Under the pieces are notes generated by a model that worked only from the letters and a program-made list of their open reading frames with translations, had not been told where the DNA came from and made no database searches. A stretch of DNA of 64,000 nt from Ciborinia camelliae (taxonomy: Eukaryota; Ascomycota; Leotiomycetes; Helotiales; Sclerotiniaceae), in contig JANPYM010000006.1 in the NCBI GenBank assembly GCA_025890175.1, positions 714,376 to 778,375 of the forward strand, read 5' to 3'. Each line of letters opens with the position of its first letter. Position 1 is the stretch's first letter. The translations under genes were made by a program, and so were the position numbers. This document shows, in pieces, positions 1 through 10,929 of the stretch.

Positions 1-965
1 GAGACGAGATGATACAGTCAATGCAATACATTTTGCCGAGTATTGCAAGATATACGGATGGTAGAATGAAGGTACGGTATAGGTATTATGAGAAGTCATA
101 CCTTCAAGACATCTCTAATAACAAAGAAACAAACAAACAAACAAAACGTACTTGCTCAAGTGATCCTTGAACTTGCAGGCAAATCTAGTGTAGTCGGTGA
201 TGGCACCTTGCATGTCATGATATGCATCAAATCCTCGTCGTAGTTGCAGACTTGCAGTAGTGTATTTACGGCGATCCCGAGAACAGGGTCTCAGATTTCC
301 CGAATTTTTGAAGGAGGGGTGGAACAGCCCTCGACATTATAATAAGATGAGAACGTATGATAGAATATTTTTGATTTTATATGAAATTTTATATACAATA
401 CTATGTGGTGAATCATCATTGATGACAAAATTCAAAAATACCTACCTTCTTAATACAACAACTACTTCCGGCTACTCAGAACCGCACCAAAACCAAAAAG
501 GTATCACGTGGGAAGTGCCATCGTTGTAAGTTTGCTTGGGACTGACTGTGCTACGGTTTTGGAAAAAACCCCCAAACTTTTTACATCATCTCGAAAACAT
601 TAGAAAGGAAAGGTTCAAGTTAGAACAAGATTCGAATTCCAAGTCAAATCCATACAAAGCACAAAGCACAAAGAGAGGCATTTGGATTTCTAATGCAGCG
701 AAGTATTCCGTACGAGTCGACGGATCGGAAGACAAAGAGGAAAGGAGTAGGGAAAGAGCTAAAAAGCTCACAGTCTCCTGAGCACAATATACAATACACA
801 ATATACATAACGTTATATTGTATTGCAGCACAGCACAGAGATCAATCAATATATTATCTGCACGAAAACTTATCTCTTTTTAAAGGAGATTGGGAGGGGA
901 AAAATAATAGAATATATCTTTCTACTTGCAGTTTTTAAGAGTAAAACCTCAAATCCGGGGATGTA
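1..965. other. intergenic / 5' flank of the cAMP phosphodiesterase gene
   Basis: No coding region can be supported here. Short open frames exist on both strands but lack conserved motifs, splice-linked partners or coding-like composition. A CACGTG E-box-type hexamer lies near 508-513 (tatCACGTGggaag), and a pyrimidine/purine mixed leader leads into the ATG at 966. The left edge of the window may cut a neighbouring gene that I cannot see. Confidence 0.5.
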
Positions 966-2862
966 ATGGCCGACACTTCTTTCCAGGTTATTATTTTGGT
1001 AAGTGGTTTGCTTTTGCTTTTGCTTGATGTTCATATTTTTTCTATTCAATTTTTGCTTGCTTAACTGTTGCTTTTGTTTCTTTGGTTATGAATGAGGCGC
1101 AACGGGAAGCTGCATTAAAGGTCATTTCAAGTGTGCATGAGGGGTAAAAGATGTAGTTGATGGCGCCGGTTAAATGCCTCTGTTCGGATGCTTATGCATG
1201 CATACGTACATACTCAAGTCTGGGTATTTTCCAATTATGGAAATTTTAGGAGGGGCCACGTAGGGATGTACTCTTTTGGGATGTGGGAGATGTCTTGTTT
1301 TGCGCTTCTTTGCGATGAGACATTCGCGCTTGGAAGAGTACTAACAATTAAATCTAATAGGGAGCTGGGGGAGGACCTATGGAAAATAATTGCACTGCTT
1401 TATTAGTACGATCATTGGCACAAGGATGGAGCAAAGGCAGTGTCCTCGCTGTAGACTCCGGCACTTTCTTACCATCCATCGAGGAACTTCTCAAAAAATA
1501 CTACCCATTACCTTCCGGACCACCATGCACACTCCAAAAAGGCATATTATCAGGATTGGACCTCCCTCATAGAACCACCCTCGCAAACACCGGCCACATA
1601 TCACATATTGTCGTTGGCGCTCATCTCGTTACTCATCCCCATCTCGATCATATATCAGGTGGTATCATGAGCACTGCGGCTTCCTTCACCAAACCGAGGA
1701 GAATTGCGGGGTTAGCGAGTACGATTCAAGCGTTGAAGGATCATATTTTTAATGATGTGATCTGGCCGAACTTGTCGGATGAGAATGACGGGGCGGGATT
1801 GGTAACGTATATGAGGTTGACTTCGGGGGGTTCGTTGGTTTTGGGGGAAGGGGCTACCAAAGGATATACGGAGGTTGTGGATGGACTTGGTGTCAAGTCT
1901 TGGGCCATTAGCCATGGGATGTGTGTCGGGGCCGAATTTCCCTGTATGTATTCCCGTAAAATGCTTTTTGGGAGGTTTGGGGTTGAAATTCGAGGTTTCT
2001 CTGAGATACTTCTGTCTTGTCGAAACAGATATCTATATCCCTGCGGGAACTACTTACCTTTTACTTTTAGATGTATATCAAACTAACAATAATCTAATCC
2101 CCAGATCAAGGAAGCTCCTATCAAGAAAGCTCCAGCTCCAAAAGAGGCAGCGTGCAATCCCAACGTAGCCGCGGCGGTTCCGATGCCCATAGCCACGTCA
2201 GCGACGCTCTCACCGCAGAGCAATTAAAGGTATACACCAGTTCAGCATTCTTCATCCAAGACATGGCCAGCGGTCAAGAAATTCTCATTTGGGGCGACGT
2301 AGAACCCGATTCCATCTCTGCCTTGCCACGCAATCATCTCGTATGGGCTGATGCCGCGCCTAAAATTGCAGCTGGTACCCTAAAGGGTATATTTATCGAA
2401 TGTTCATTCGACGGTAGTCGACCGGATGAAATCCTCTTCGGACACCTAACCCCACGCTACTTAATCGAAGAATTAAAATTCCTCGCAACCGAAGTGGAAA
2501 AGTGTCGCCAAGAACCCCGCAAAAAAGGAGACTTCAGTTCCTCACCCACAACCACCGAAAACTATCTCCGAAAATCCATCGCCCACCGCCAAGAAAGTGC
2601 TCGAGATAGACAAGCCCCTTCTATCACCACTGCTGGAAACGTCATCCATTTGCAAGGTTGGAGAACTGCCAGCTCTCCCGAATTGAGTTTTCATTACGCG
2701 CTTCAAGGGGTGAAAGTTGTCATCATCCATGTGAAGGAAAGGTTGGATGATAAGGAAAATCCGAGAGTGACCATTTTTAGAGAACTGATGGAGTTTGAGG
2801 AGAGGCTGAAGTTTGGCTGTGAGTTTGTGGTTTCTGAGAAGGGGATGAGTGTTCATGTGTAG
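966..2862 (+). CDS. pde1: low-affinity cAMP phosphodiesterase (class II PDE)
   Basis: Three exons: 966-998, 1361-1943, 2105-2862; 1,374 nt, 457 aa. The first 11 codons (ending VIIL) splice to GAGGGPMENNC, restoring the usual N-terminal glycine-rich strand of class II cyclic-nucleotide phosphodiesterases. Residues about 103-108 carry the metal-binding motif HPHLDH, in the context HLVTHPHLDHISGG. Further conserved blocks are WGDVEPDS and IECSFD, then a C-terminal tail ending near the AWN/ VIHVKE-type strand. Family knowledge: these zinc hydrolases convert cAMP to AMP and dampen PKA signalling in the cytosol. Intron 1 is 362 nt, far longer than most introns here; its branch-like CTAAC is at 1340-1344. 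Intron 2 is 161 nt. The start is chosen because it is the only ATG that splices in frame to the conserved glycine motif. Identity is secure; the exact fungal orthologue name is inferred. Confidence 0.9.
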
Positions 2863-3301
2863 GAAGGGGGATGGGGAGCTTGGTAACTGGGGATTATGTG
2901 TTATGGTGAGGCGTGCTTGGGGAGTGCTGGGTTGATGGCTTGCTTGGTTTGGGAGGTTTATAGGATTAGGGCGTTTGCTTTGCTTTGCTTTGCTCTGCCC
3001 TTATCTGCTCTGCCTTGCTTTGCTATATATATGTTATTTAGGAGTCGTCACGGATTTCTTATCTTGGCTGGAGCATTGGGGGAATATTTGATAGGGGGGC
3101 AGCTTCCTGGCTACACTCGTTGGAGTCTCACGGCAAGGTATATATTCATATATATTGGTGTGAGGATTTTGGAGTTTCAATGCCATTATTATTATATACA
3201 GTTGCTTTGGGTTTATGTATATCTACAATGGGTTCTATCTGATACTCTTCTATTCTCCCACGAATCTCAAAAGTCTACAGCTTCCCCAAAAGAGCACGAA
3301 C
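2863..3301. other. intergenic (convergent 3' ends)
   Basis: Gap between the convergent phosphodiesterase and flavin-reductase-like genes. It contains a pentanucleotide-type (TTTGC/TCTGC)n tract at about 2973-3022 and AT-rich sequence. No gene is supported; the open frame crossing it is low-complexity translation of the repeat. Confidence 0.6.
2973..3022. repeat. (TTTGC)n-like microsatellite
   Basis: Imperfect tandem gctttgctttgctttgctct-type pentamers followed by tctgctctgccttgctttgct. Intergenic, no function suggested. Confidence 0.7.
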
Positions 3302-4195
3302 TCATTGACCCTCAAGCTTAGCCTTCACCAGTTTCTTGGCCTCTTCATCCTTTCCAACCACCGTATCATAATCCGGCCTCGGAATCTCCACGGCCTCCGT
3401 AGTCCTCCCATAAGTAATCCCACCCAATCTCGAAATCGGTTTCAAGACCGCCGGATCAACAATGTTCTTCTCCTCATTAATAGCATTTTCCCTAACCCAA
3501 AATCTTGTCCCTTCAATAACAGCAAGAACCCCCGTCTTTTTCCCTGGCGTCGCTCTACTCTCAAATTCCTTCAAACTCTCTAGTTTCCCTTCTACACTAA
3601 AATGTGCTTCTGCAACCCGACTCGCTTTTACCGTCGTACACGGTGCGGGGGTAAGTCCACTAAATGCCCATTCCGATTCTCCATATGGTGCATTAATCGA
3701 CGTTGCATTTGCGGCCTCGATAAAATGTTCCGAAATGATATTAATTGTGCATTCACCCGACTCCTTCAAATTCCTGAGCGAATCCTTGGCATTTTCCATG
3801 CCCCCGGCATAACCCAATGTAAAAAGTGGCGGATCATGATTTATCATATTAAAATAGCTAAACGGGGCTAGATTCGTACTCTTCCCATCGGCACTGCGCG
3901 TACTCACGAAACCGATGGGGCGCGGGATGATGGAGGAGATCAGAAGTTTGTAGTTGTAGACGGCCGGACGTCCCTCTTCGTAAGGATCGATCTCAATGTG
4001 CGGCGTCTTGAGGGATTCGCCGTTGTCGTTGGCCCCGGAACCAAGCTTCCAGGAGGGCGAGACGGTTTGCGTGACGTTCCAACTGAGGGAGCTGTCCCAG
4101 GGGGAACGGGAGGCTTCGACGGCTTTAAAGTCTCGGTGCGGGTTGCGGTTTATGAGCTTTTCCGCATCGGCACGTTGTTGGGTTGTGGAGGACAT
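3302..4195 (-). CDS. flavin reductase-like domain protein (FMN-binding split barrel)
   Basis: Single exon, 297 aa from the ATG at 4195 (MSSTTQQRADAEKL). The frame stays open upstream, but this is the first methionine giving a hydrophilic N-terminus; the extra upstream residues look like translated 5'UTR. The core (about residues 80-215) has the split-barrel pattern YKLLISSIIPRPIGFVSTRS, then NLAPFSYFNMINHDPP and CTINIISE. This is typical of flavin_reduct family proteins, which bind FMN and are thought to reduce flavin or act as flavoprotein oxidoreductases. Substrate is unknown. It is transcribed divergently from the alpha/beta hydrolase at 5061, across an 865-bp shared promoter region, so co-regulation is possible but unproven. 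Confidence 0.85.
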   Translation of the reverse strand: MSSTTQQRADAEKLINRNPHRDFKAVEASRSPWDSSLSWNVTQTVSPSWKLGSGANDNGESLKTPHIEIDPYEEGRPAVYNYKLLISSIIPRPIGFVSTRSADGKSTNLAPFSYFNMINHDPPLFTLGYAGGMENAKDSLRNLKESGECTINIISEHFIEAANATSINAPYGESEWAFSGLTPAPCTTVKASRVAEAHFSVEGKLESLKEFESRATPGKKTGVLAVIEGTRFWVRENAINEEKNIVDPAVLKPISRLGGITYGRTTEAVEIPRPDYDTVVGKDEEAKKLVKAKLEGQ

Positions 4196-5060
4196 TTTGG
4201 AATTGGTTGAGAGAGGGTGGGTGGGTATTGATGTGCCGGAGATTTGGGGGAGGTTCGGATGTAGTGAGTGTGAGGGGCTGTTGATGTGACGAGTTAGTAA
4301 ATACAGTAAGGTATTTGGCGGGGAGGTGCTACAAGAGTAAAGCTGAAGCTTGTCTAAAGTGAATGAAATACGCACCGAATTGAAGTCTTAAATATAGTTC
4401 TTAGCCCCAAACTTCTAATTGACATTGAAGATTGTTTTATAAGAGCAGGAAATACAAAATATATATATCTGTACTGGATAATCACAAGACAGTCTTTAAG
4501 GTAGGTAGTGTAAATATTTATCGTTCCGCCACCATATTTCGTCACAGTGACAGCGGCTTTCATTCCGCTATAGAAAGCTGTGGGTAGACCGGGGGGGTTC
4601 AATTTGGAGCTAGTCGGTTCTTGGCTGATAAGGTTGACATTGACCCCGCAGTGATAAGGGATAAGGGGGGGAGAACTCGGGAAGCTCATCTGCTGCGGGA
4701 AGGGAAAGGTACCTAAGGGAAGGAGCGTGCGCACACGTGCTTGGCTAGAATCGGGTGGACATTTATATTACATTCAGAATGGAGTAATACCATATAGATT
4801 ATGAAGATATGAGTTGATATTCTTGAAGCTATTCGGATTATTATCACATTTAACTGAGAAGATTTGAAATCAATAGTAGATTGGTTATCATAATTCTCTT
4901 GACTTTCCTGACAAATACAGATCAGATTTGAGGATATATCTTTTTCCATCAACAAACTTACCAAGAAACACCAACAACTTTCAAGCTACGAGCAAATCAC
5001 AAAAGCAAGTTACTTTAATCACACGAGAAAGACTTTAACTTGACAAGAAACTTCGCAAAA
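4196..5060. other. divergent promoter region
   Basis: 865 bp between divergent genes. Includes pyrimidine-rich leader sequence before the ATG at 5061 and no supportable ORF. Short frames on the minus strand here are not conserved-looking. Confidence 0.5.
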
Positions 5061-6850
5061 ATGGATTCCCTATCCTCTCAACTCTCCTCCCTCAACCTAG
5101 CACCTGGTGTTCAAACCTTCAAACTCGGAAACTGGAAACTCCAATCTGGTCAAGAGATCCCTGATGCACATATCGCATATAAAACATTTGGAGATCCAAG
5201 TTCTCCTGCCATTATCTATCCTTCCTGGTTTTCAGGTGGTGAGTTTTTGAGTTCTTATGTTCATCCGGCACTATACATACACAGCAATCTAGGAGTCACG
5301 TTTTGAAGACGCGAGACAGATATTAGATACTAATGATGAATAAAATAGCAATCGCGGACAACGAATGGCTCATCGGAGAAGATCAAGTATTGAATCCCAA
5401 GAAATACTACATTATTATCACCGCACTCTTCGGAAATGGAGAATCGACTGTAATTCCCCTCCTCCTTTCCTTATCCTCTCCCTATCGTCAATACTCACAT
5501 TCCATAGTCACCTTCAAATTCAAACATTTCTCCCTTTCCCAAAGTAACCTTCTACGACAATGTTCGAGCACAACACACTCTCGTCACTACGCACTTGGGC
5601 ATCAATCATGCAAGAGCAGTCCTCGGTTGGTCCATGTAAGTCACCCTTTCTTTTCACTTCTCATTCACATTCACATTCAAGTTACCCGATTTTTTAAATA
5701 TCTTTCATACTCCCGTACATTCTAATCCCTAACACCCCCAACAACCAGGGGCGCAGGCCAAACCTACCAATGGGCCACCAGCTACCCCTCATTCATGGAT
5801 ATATGTATTCCCTTCTGCGGTTCCGCCAAAACTGCACTCCATAACCAAGTTTTCTTGGAAGGTGTCAAATCCGCATTGTTAGCCGCAAAGGGGATTTCAA
5901 GCGCGGGATCCAAAGAGGGAGCGACGATTAAGGGAGAAGGTGATCAAGAGGAAGTGAGAGTTTGGAGTAAAGAGGAGAGAGAAGTGGGGTTGAAGGCTTT
6001 TGGGAGGGGATATGCGGGATGGGGATTTTGTCAGGTTAGTAGCATGGGGATGTGGATGTTGATTTTCATTATTTGGCCAGATGTAAAATCGTGGTGTGAT
6101 GGGAATACTAACGAGATTGCAGGCTTTCTATAGAGAAGAATTATTCAAGACCGTTCTTGGATTCAAGGATCTAGAGGATTTCATGAAGAATTTCTGGGAG
6201 AAATGGGCGCTCTCGAAAGGTATTTTCTTCTTACCCACGCTCCTCCACCCCTTCCTTTCCATATCCCAACGTCAAACATTCCTTCATCTCCCCGAAAACT
6301 CCTCGCCCTTCCAAACTAACACTCAAAAAACAAACAGACCCAGAAAACCTCCTCACAATGCTCCACACCTGGCAAGCCGGCGACGTCTCGGCCCAATCCC
6401 CCTACGACGGAGATTTCGCCGCTGCAATGGGAGCTATCAAAGCCCAGATGCTGGTTTTACCAGGAAAGACTGATTTATATTTCCCGTACGTTTAAGTTTT
6501 GTTTCCCCCCCTTTCACAATCTCCCCTCTCGCCGCTTTTCCCTCCCAACATCTCTTCTTCAAACCCCCCCTCTTCCCTGCCCTTCCTCTCCCCCCTTCCC
6601 TTCCCTTCCCTTCCCTTCCCCATCCAACCCCCCCTTCCTCCCCCAACCCAACCAACCCAACTAACCCAACTAACCCCCCCACCCAACCCACAGACCCGAA
6701 GATTCCGCCCTCGAAATCTCGCTCATGGCCCCCGGCATCGGCCACCTGGCCATCTTCCCCAGCATCTGGGGACACTGGGCCGGCGGGCCCGGCGACAGCA
6801 AGGACGACGTCCGGTGGCTCAATGAGAAACTCGTCGAGGTTGGTCTTTAG
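5061..6850 (+). CDS. alpha/beta hydrolase, homoserine O-acetyltransferase-like
   Basis: Seven exons: 5061-5238, 5349-5449, 5508-5635, 5749-6034, 6123-6219, 6338-6485, 6694-6850; 1,095 nt, 364 aa. Motifs run across splice joins: SGAIADNEWLIG, FGNGEST, then the nucleophile elbow GWSMGAGQTYQWA (Ser in GxSxG) split between exons 3 and 4. The acid residue lies in LPGKTDLYFP (exon 6) and the histidine in APGIGHLAIFPS (exon 7), giving a complete Ser-Asp-His triad. Fold and motifs match the MET2-like acyltransferase/hydrolase group. It is shorter than true homoserine acetyltransferases of methionine synthesis (usually over 450 aa in fungi), so a methionine role should not be assumed. Intron 6 (6486-6693) is strikingly C-rich. 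Neighbours: divergent flavin-reductase-like gene, convergent DUF3074 gene. Confidence 0.85.
6486..6693 (+). repeat. homopyrimidine-rich intron 6
   Basis: 208-nt intron made almost wholly of C and T on the plus strand, including runs of seven or more C, tandem cccttcccttccc units and ccaaccaacccaac units. It ends in a normal ccacag acceptor. The complementary strand gives spurious Gly/Arg-rich frames. Confidence 0.85.
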
Positions 6851-7322
6851 TCTTTGTCAGGGGGGATTTTTTTCCGAGCCAGACCGAGGCAGACCGAGTA
6901 TGGAAAATGAAAACGAGAAATGAGAAATGAGAAATGCATGCGATGATATTAGGATGAAGAGGGTATATGTAGTTGGTGCAAATGAGTTGTAAAGAGTGAA
7001 GAAGAGTGAAGAGCGAAAGGGCGAAAAGGGAAAGGTAAAGATTGGTGGTGATTATAATCGATTGGTATACTGAATGATTGTTATATGTGTGCATAAATGC
7101 ATGTATGTGTATGTAAAATCCCTCCCACTGCATATGTACTGTACATCATGTCTCTATCCCTAAATACCTCGAATTCCAGTGCCGTGCGCCATCTTCAATC
7201 CATCCATCCATTCAAGGGTAACTCTCATCTCATCTAATTCCATGTATCTTGACATGCATATAGCCCCATGTACAGTAAGTATATCATGCACCATTTATGT
7301 ATCCCTCTCCCAGCTCGTCATT
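6851..7322. other. intergenic between convergent genes
   Basis: 472 bp of 3' flanking sequence with GAAATGA-type short repeats (6905-6935) and AT-rich sequence. No gene seen. Confidence 0.5.
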
Positions 7323-9643
7323 TCACTTGCCCACTGGTGTAACCGCCGGTCTCTCACTCTCCCCACCCATCTTAACACCCCGCAGACTCCCCGAACCCCC
7401 ACTAACCCCACTTCGATGACTCCCCATACTACTTGCCCTCCTTCTCCCCGCGACCTTTCCCATCAACTCCTCCCTCACCTCCCTCAACATATCCTCCCCC
7501 GGGATTCCCAGCTTCCCCAATCTCCCAACCAATAACGTATTTTCCCTTTGCACACTACCTACCTGATCCTTCAGCACCTCCTTTTCTCTCCTCAATACCT
7601 CAATCTCCGCTTTGAGACTTGCATTTACCGCTTGCCACTCCTCTCCCTTTTCTTTCTCCTCCCTCTTCCGTTTTCTCTCTTCTAGTTTTTGTTCTTCCCT
7701 AATCCTCTTTTTCTCTAGCTTCTCCATTTCCCTTCTGTGTCTCTCTTCTCTCCTTTTTACCTCCCTATCATGCTTTTCCTCTGCTTTGCGAATTGCTTCT
7801 TTTTCCTTTTCTCCATCTCCACTCTTTTTATCTGCCTCTCTTTGTTTTGTTTTTTCTAATTTCTCCTGGAGTTTTCGTTTCTTGTATTCTAGCTTTTGTA
7901 GTTCTTTATCTTGTTGTAGATTTACTTTTTGAACGGCTGCGGACTCTTGTGATGATAGTTTTCTGAAGGAAACAGCGGACTCAAAACTACCGACTGTGGA
8001 TTCGCTAGTTATGGATGCTTCGGATGCTGAACAAGATCGAGCAAGAGGTGCAGAGAATTGAGCTGAAGAGGGTTGACTGGCAAGAGGCAGATGATCGGGT
8101 TCTTGAGCCGAGGACGTTTCGCCGGCCTGGGGTAACCGGTCCGCGATAATTGCTGGTGCATATGGGGCGAAGAAAGCTCCGGCTGTGGTTGCTGCTCCTG
8201 CTACCATGTCATATATCCCACCACCATTTGCTGCAGGTGCTTGCTGTTGTATTGGAACTGCAGGCTTTGTGGGTGCCACAGCCACAGATGGAGTCATTTC
8301 TGTTTGACTAACTATACCTGCAAGATGTCCGTTTGTTTGATAATTACGTAGATCATTTTCGTGATTGTGATGATGGTGACGATGAGGCTCATTATTTTCT
8401 CTGTCTGCTCCTTCGTTCTCCTCAGTGGGTTCTTCATCATCACTATCCAAGTCCTCGATTGTTTTCGAACATGCCCAATCCAAAAATTTACCTGCATCAG
8501 AAACAATAGCTGATGGTGTTCCCCGATCGATCATAAATCGTGGCACACTTCCACCAGGATCACTTCTTGTAATCATAATCCACTCAACAGGATTCTGTTC
8601 ACATTCATCTTCTTCACTTGGTAGATTCGCCGCCTCTTCTTTTGCAGTGTGAGCAAGGTCAGTATCGGAACGTGAAGCCCTCTCACGAATATTATCTTCT
8701 TCTTCTTCCCCTCTAGTAGATAAAGCATGCATCTGCTGGGCATTTCTTAAAACGGCCTCTCTTCCTAAATTCGAATGAGACCTATTTTTTGTATATCCAT
8801 TTCTAAGATCCGATGCTGATGCTGATTTCTTTGGAGGTGCCTTCTTTGTTGGTATTTCTCGAATAAATTCAACAGATTCATAGTATCCTCTTATATATCC
8901 TTCACGTTGTGGAGCATCTGGATGTCGACAAGGTTTCGATATTACCATGAAATGGCGGGGTACTTCGTTGTTATCTTGTTGTTTCAATGCTTGATCTGAG
9001 GAGATGAACATGGTGACAAAATCTCTCGGGGTAGTTGGACCTGGAAACTGTGCAGATAGAAGATATACTAATACCCATTAGCCCTTGACATCTCATTCCA
9101 AATCGAGATAAACATACCTTCCAATTTCCCTGTCCCAGCAACATTATTATACGCCACCCTCTTCTCTCCGCCAATACCTCTGATATTTCCCTCTCCCGGA
9201 CCACCCTGAACCTTCAAAGTTTCCGGAAATTCCCTCTCTAGACTTCTCTTCCATTTCGTAAATCCCAATCCCTCATGTACACTCCTCCTCGCAAACCAAG
9301 TTCCCTTCCCATCCTTTCCCTTGCACGAATACACACTTATACCCAATGGATTATTCAATTTCACTTGTTTCCATTCCTTCTGTAGAGCTTCGATATCGTG
9401 GGGTGGCGGTGGGGATCTGGCATCAGATATTGAGATTTCGGCTGCAGATGATGCGATTGAGGTTGTGGTATTTGATCGCGAGCGACCGCTGGAAGATTCG
9501 GCGCTGTCGGGTATGGGAATTGAATCAACTATCAATTGACCACTATTGAAAACATCTGATAGAAATGGCTTCAGGTTATCAGTCGGGGTTTCGTCGTAGC
9601 TCACTGTGCCCAGTGATTTGAGAGCTTCGTGAAGAGCTGCCAT
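7323..9643 (-). CDS. DUF3074 (START-like) domain protein with C-terminal coiled coil
   Basis: Two exons: 9643-9118 and 9067-7323, with a 50-nt intron; 2,271 nt, 756 aa. The join gives GTGKLEVYLLSAQFPGPTTP. The N-terminal half (about residues 70-280) contains WFARRSVHEGLGFTKWKRSL, then PTTPRDFVTMF and ISKPCRHPDAP. This matches the fungal DUF3074 domain, a START/Bet v1-like lipid-binding fold. The middle is low-complexity, with a His-rich run and acidic stretches. Residues about 560-680 form a very charged coiled coil (EKLEKTKQREADKK and similar), followed by a short leucine-rich segment and a Ser/Gly-rich tail. Function is unknown; lipid binding is inferred from the fold. It is convergent with the hydrolase gene. 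Confidence 0.85.
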
Positions 9644-10929
9644 TTTGTTTGTTATTTGGATTGTTTGCTCAATAAATTAGGTAATTTCTTCGGATTCTGA
9701 TGCAAGACTATTAATGTAGGGCGTTGAGATGTGCGTCAAACAGATTTCAAGGAGTTAGAATCCTGCTAACGTTTGGCTTGGGAGTTTTGAGGATATAGCG
9801 GACTGGGTCCCTGATTGATTGATTATCGTGATAGGTAAGTAAAGTAAAGCTGGAATGTATTATGCGTGCATCAAGCTCATTGAGCAAGAAGCTGGAGTGT
9901 GTATGTATGTATGTACAATTGTTGATATTAGAATTCAAATAGACTGACTGACTGAATGGCAATGGCAATGGCAATGGCATTCAACAAAGGATATGATAGA
10001 ATAGGTGTTTGAGATAGTAGGTAAGGTAGTTGGATATATAGATACGAAACAATTGCCTCCCCTTGGAACCAATAACAGGTAGTCAAATATGTATATATGT
10101 AGATATGTATAATAAATAGTATTTAGTATTGGGGGTATTTTATCGTATTGTATTGTATTGCATTGTGAGGAAGGTAGGTAGGAGGTACCTTATTAATACA
10201 TGATTTTTCAAATCCAATACTGTGACATTCAAAAGAATAGAGAGATCGACAAAACAGGAAACCAGACCCAGTCAATGTAGGTACCTACTAGATTAGGTAA
10301 GCCATTGCGGGGTTGGTCTTGTTGAGGCTAGAGCAAGGTCCACGACCTTAGGTTTCCGATACTACTTGAATACGCGGATATGGATCGAATATGGATCTAC
10401 AGCAAAACCTCTCTATAAAAATATTTTTTTTAGCGCCAAATATAAAGATATAAAAAGATATCCTTTTATAGAATTCCGGCTAATCCCGATGGGGTAGTAT
10501 TTTGGCCCAAATATATACCGACCAATTCCGATCGGATATAAATTTAATATAATTTTTATAAATATTTTATACTTAAAAAAATATTTTTATATAAAAGATT
10601 ATACAATAATGCATGCATGGCATCGCATCGCACGACATTTTCAATGAAAAAGGAGGGGTATTTAAACTAAGTGGTAATAATAAGTATTCATCTGTTCCAC
10701 GAGAATCTTGTTTTATCTATTAGGGAATTTGATGTTATTTATTTTTCACCCATAGAAAGGGAGCGCGCTTTACCATACAACCAACAAGTAATTGGCCATG
10801 CAAAAAATGTCTCTGTCCATCCACTTGAACCCAATGATATTATACCCAACGCCTCGCTCAAAAGGTATAATGCCGGTAACGCTAATTAACGATGCCAAAA
10901 CCATCGCAGTGTACACATATTTACTGCCA
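9644..10929. other. intergenic with a MITE-like relic
   Basis: Gap of 1.29 kb. It includes GGCAAT-type repeats (9955-9980), a TATTG/GTATT tract (10120-10165), GTAGGTACCT motifs, and the AT-rich palindromic relic listed separately at 10400-10605. No gene supported; the short plus-strand frame at 10671 lacks recognisable features. Confidence 0.5.
10400..10605. mobile_element. MITE-like AT-rich relic with imperfect terminal inverted repeats
   Basis: About 205 bp starting CAGCAAAACCTCTCTATAAA just after a TA dinucleotide. This resembles the ACCTCTNTATAA termini of fungal Tc1/pogo-type elements. The right end, read on the minus strand, runs ATCTTTTATATAAAAATATT and aligns with the left end through CTCTATAAAAATATT, the differences being mostly C-to-T. 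There is no ORF. Boundaries and class are inferred from the ends; a second TA target copy is not clear. Confidence 0.4.

Noticed and set aside
6437..6775. Gly/Arg-rich minus-strand ORF
   Set aside because: Reverse reading of the C-rich intron 6 and flanking exons of the hydrolase gene.
5061..6850. Naming the hydrolase as MET2 of methionine biosynthesis
   Set aside because: It is about 364 aa, shorter than fungal MET2 proteins, and belongs to a broad family with other activities.
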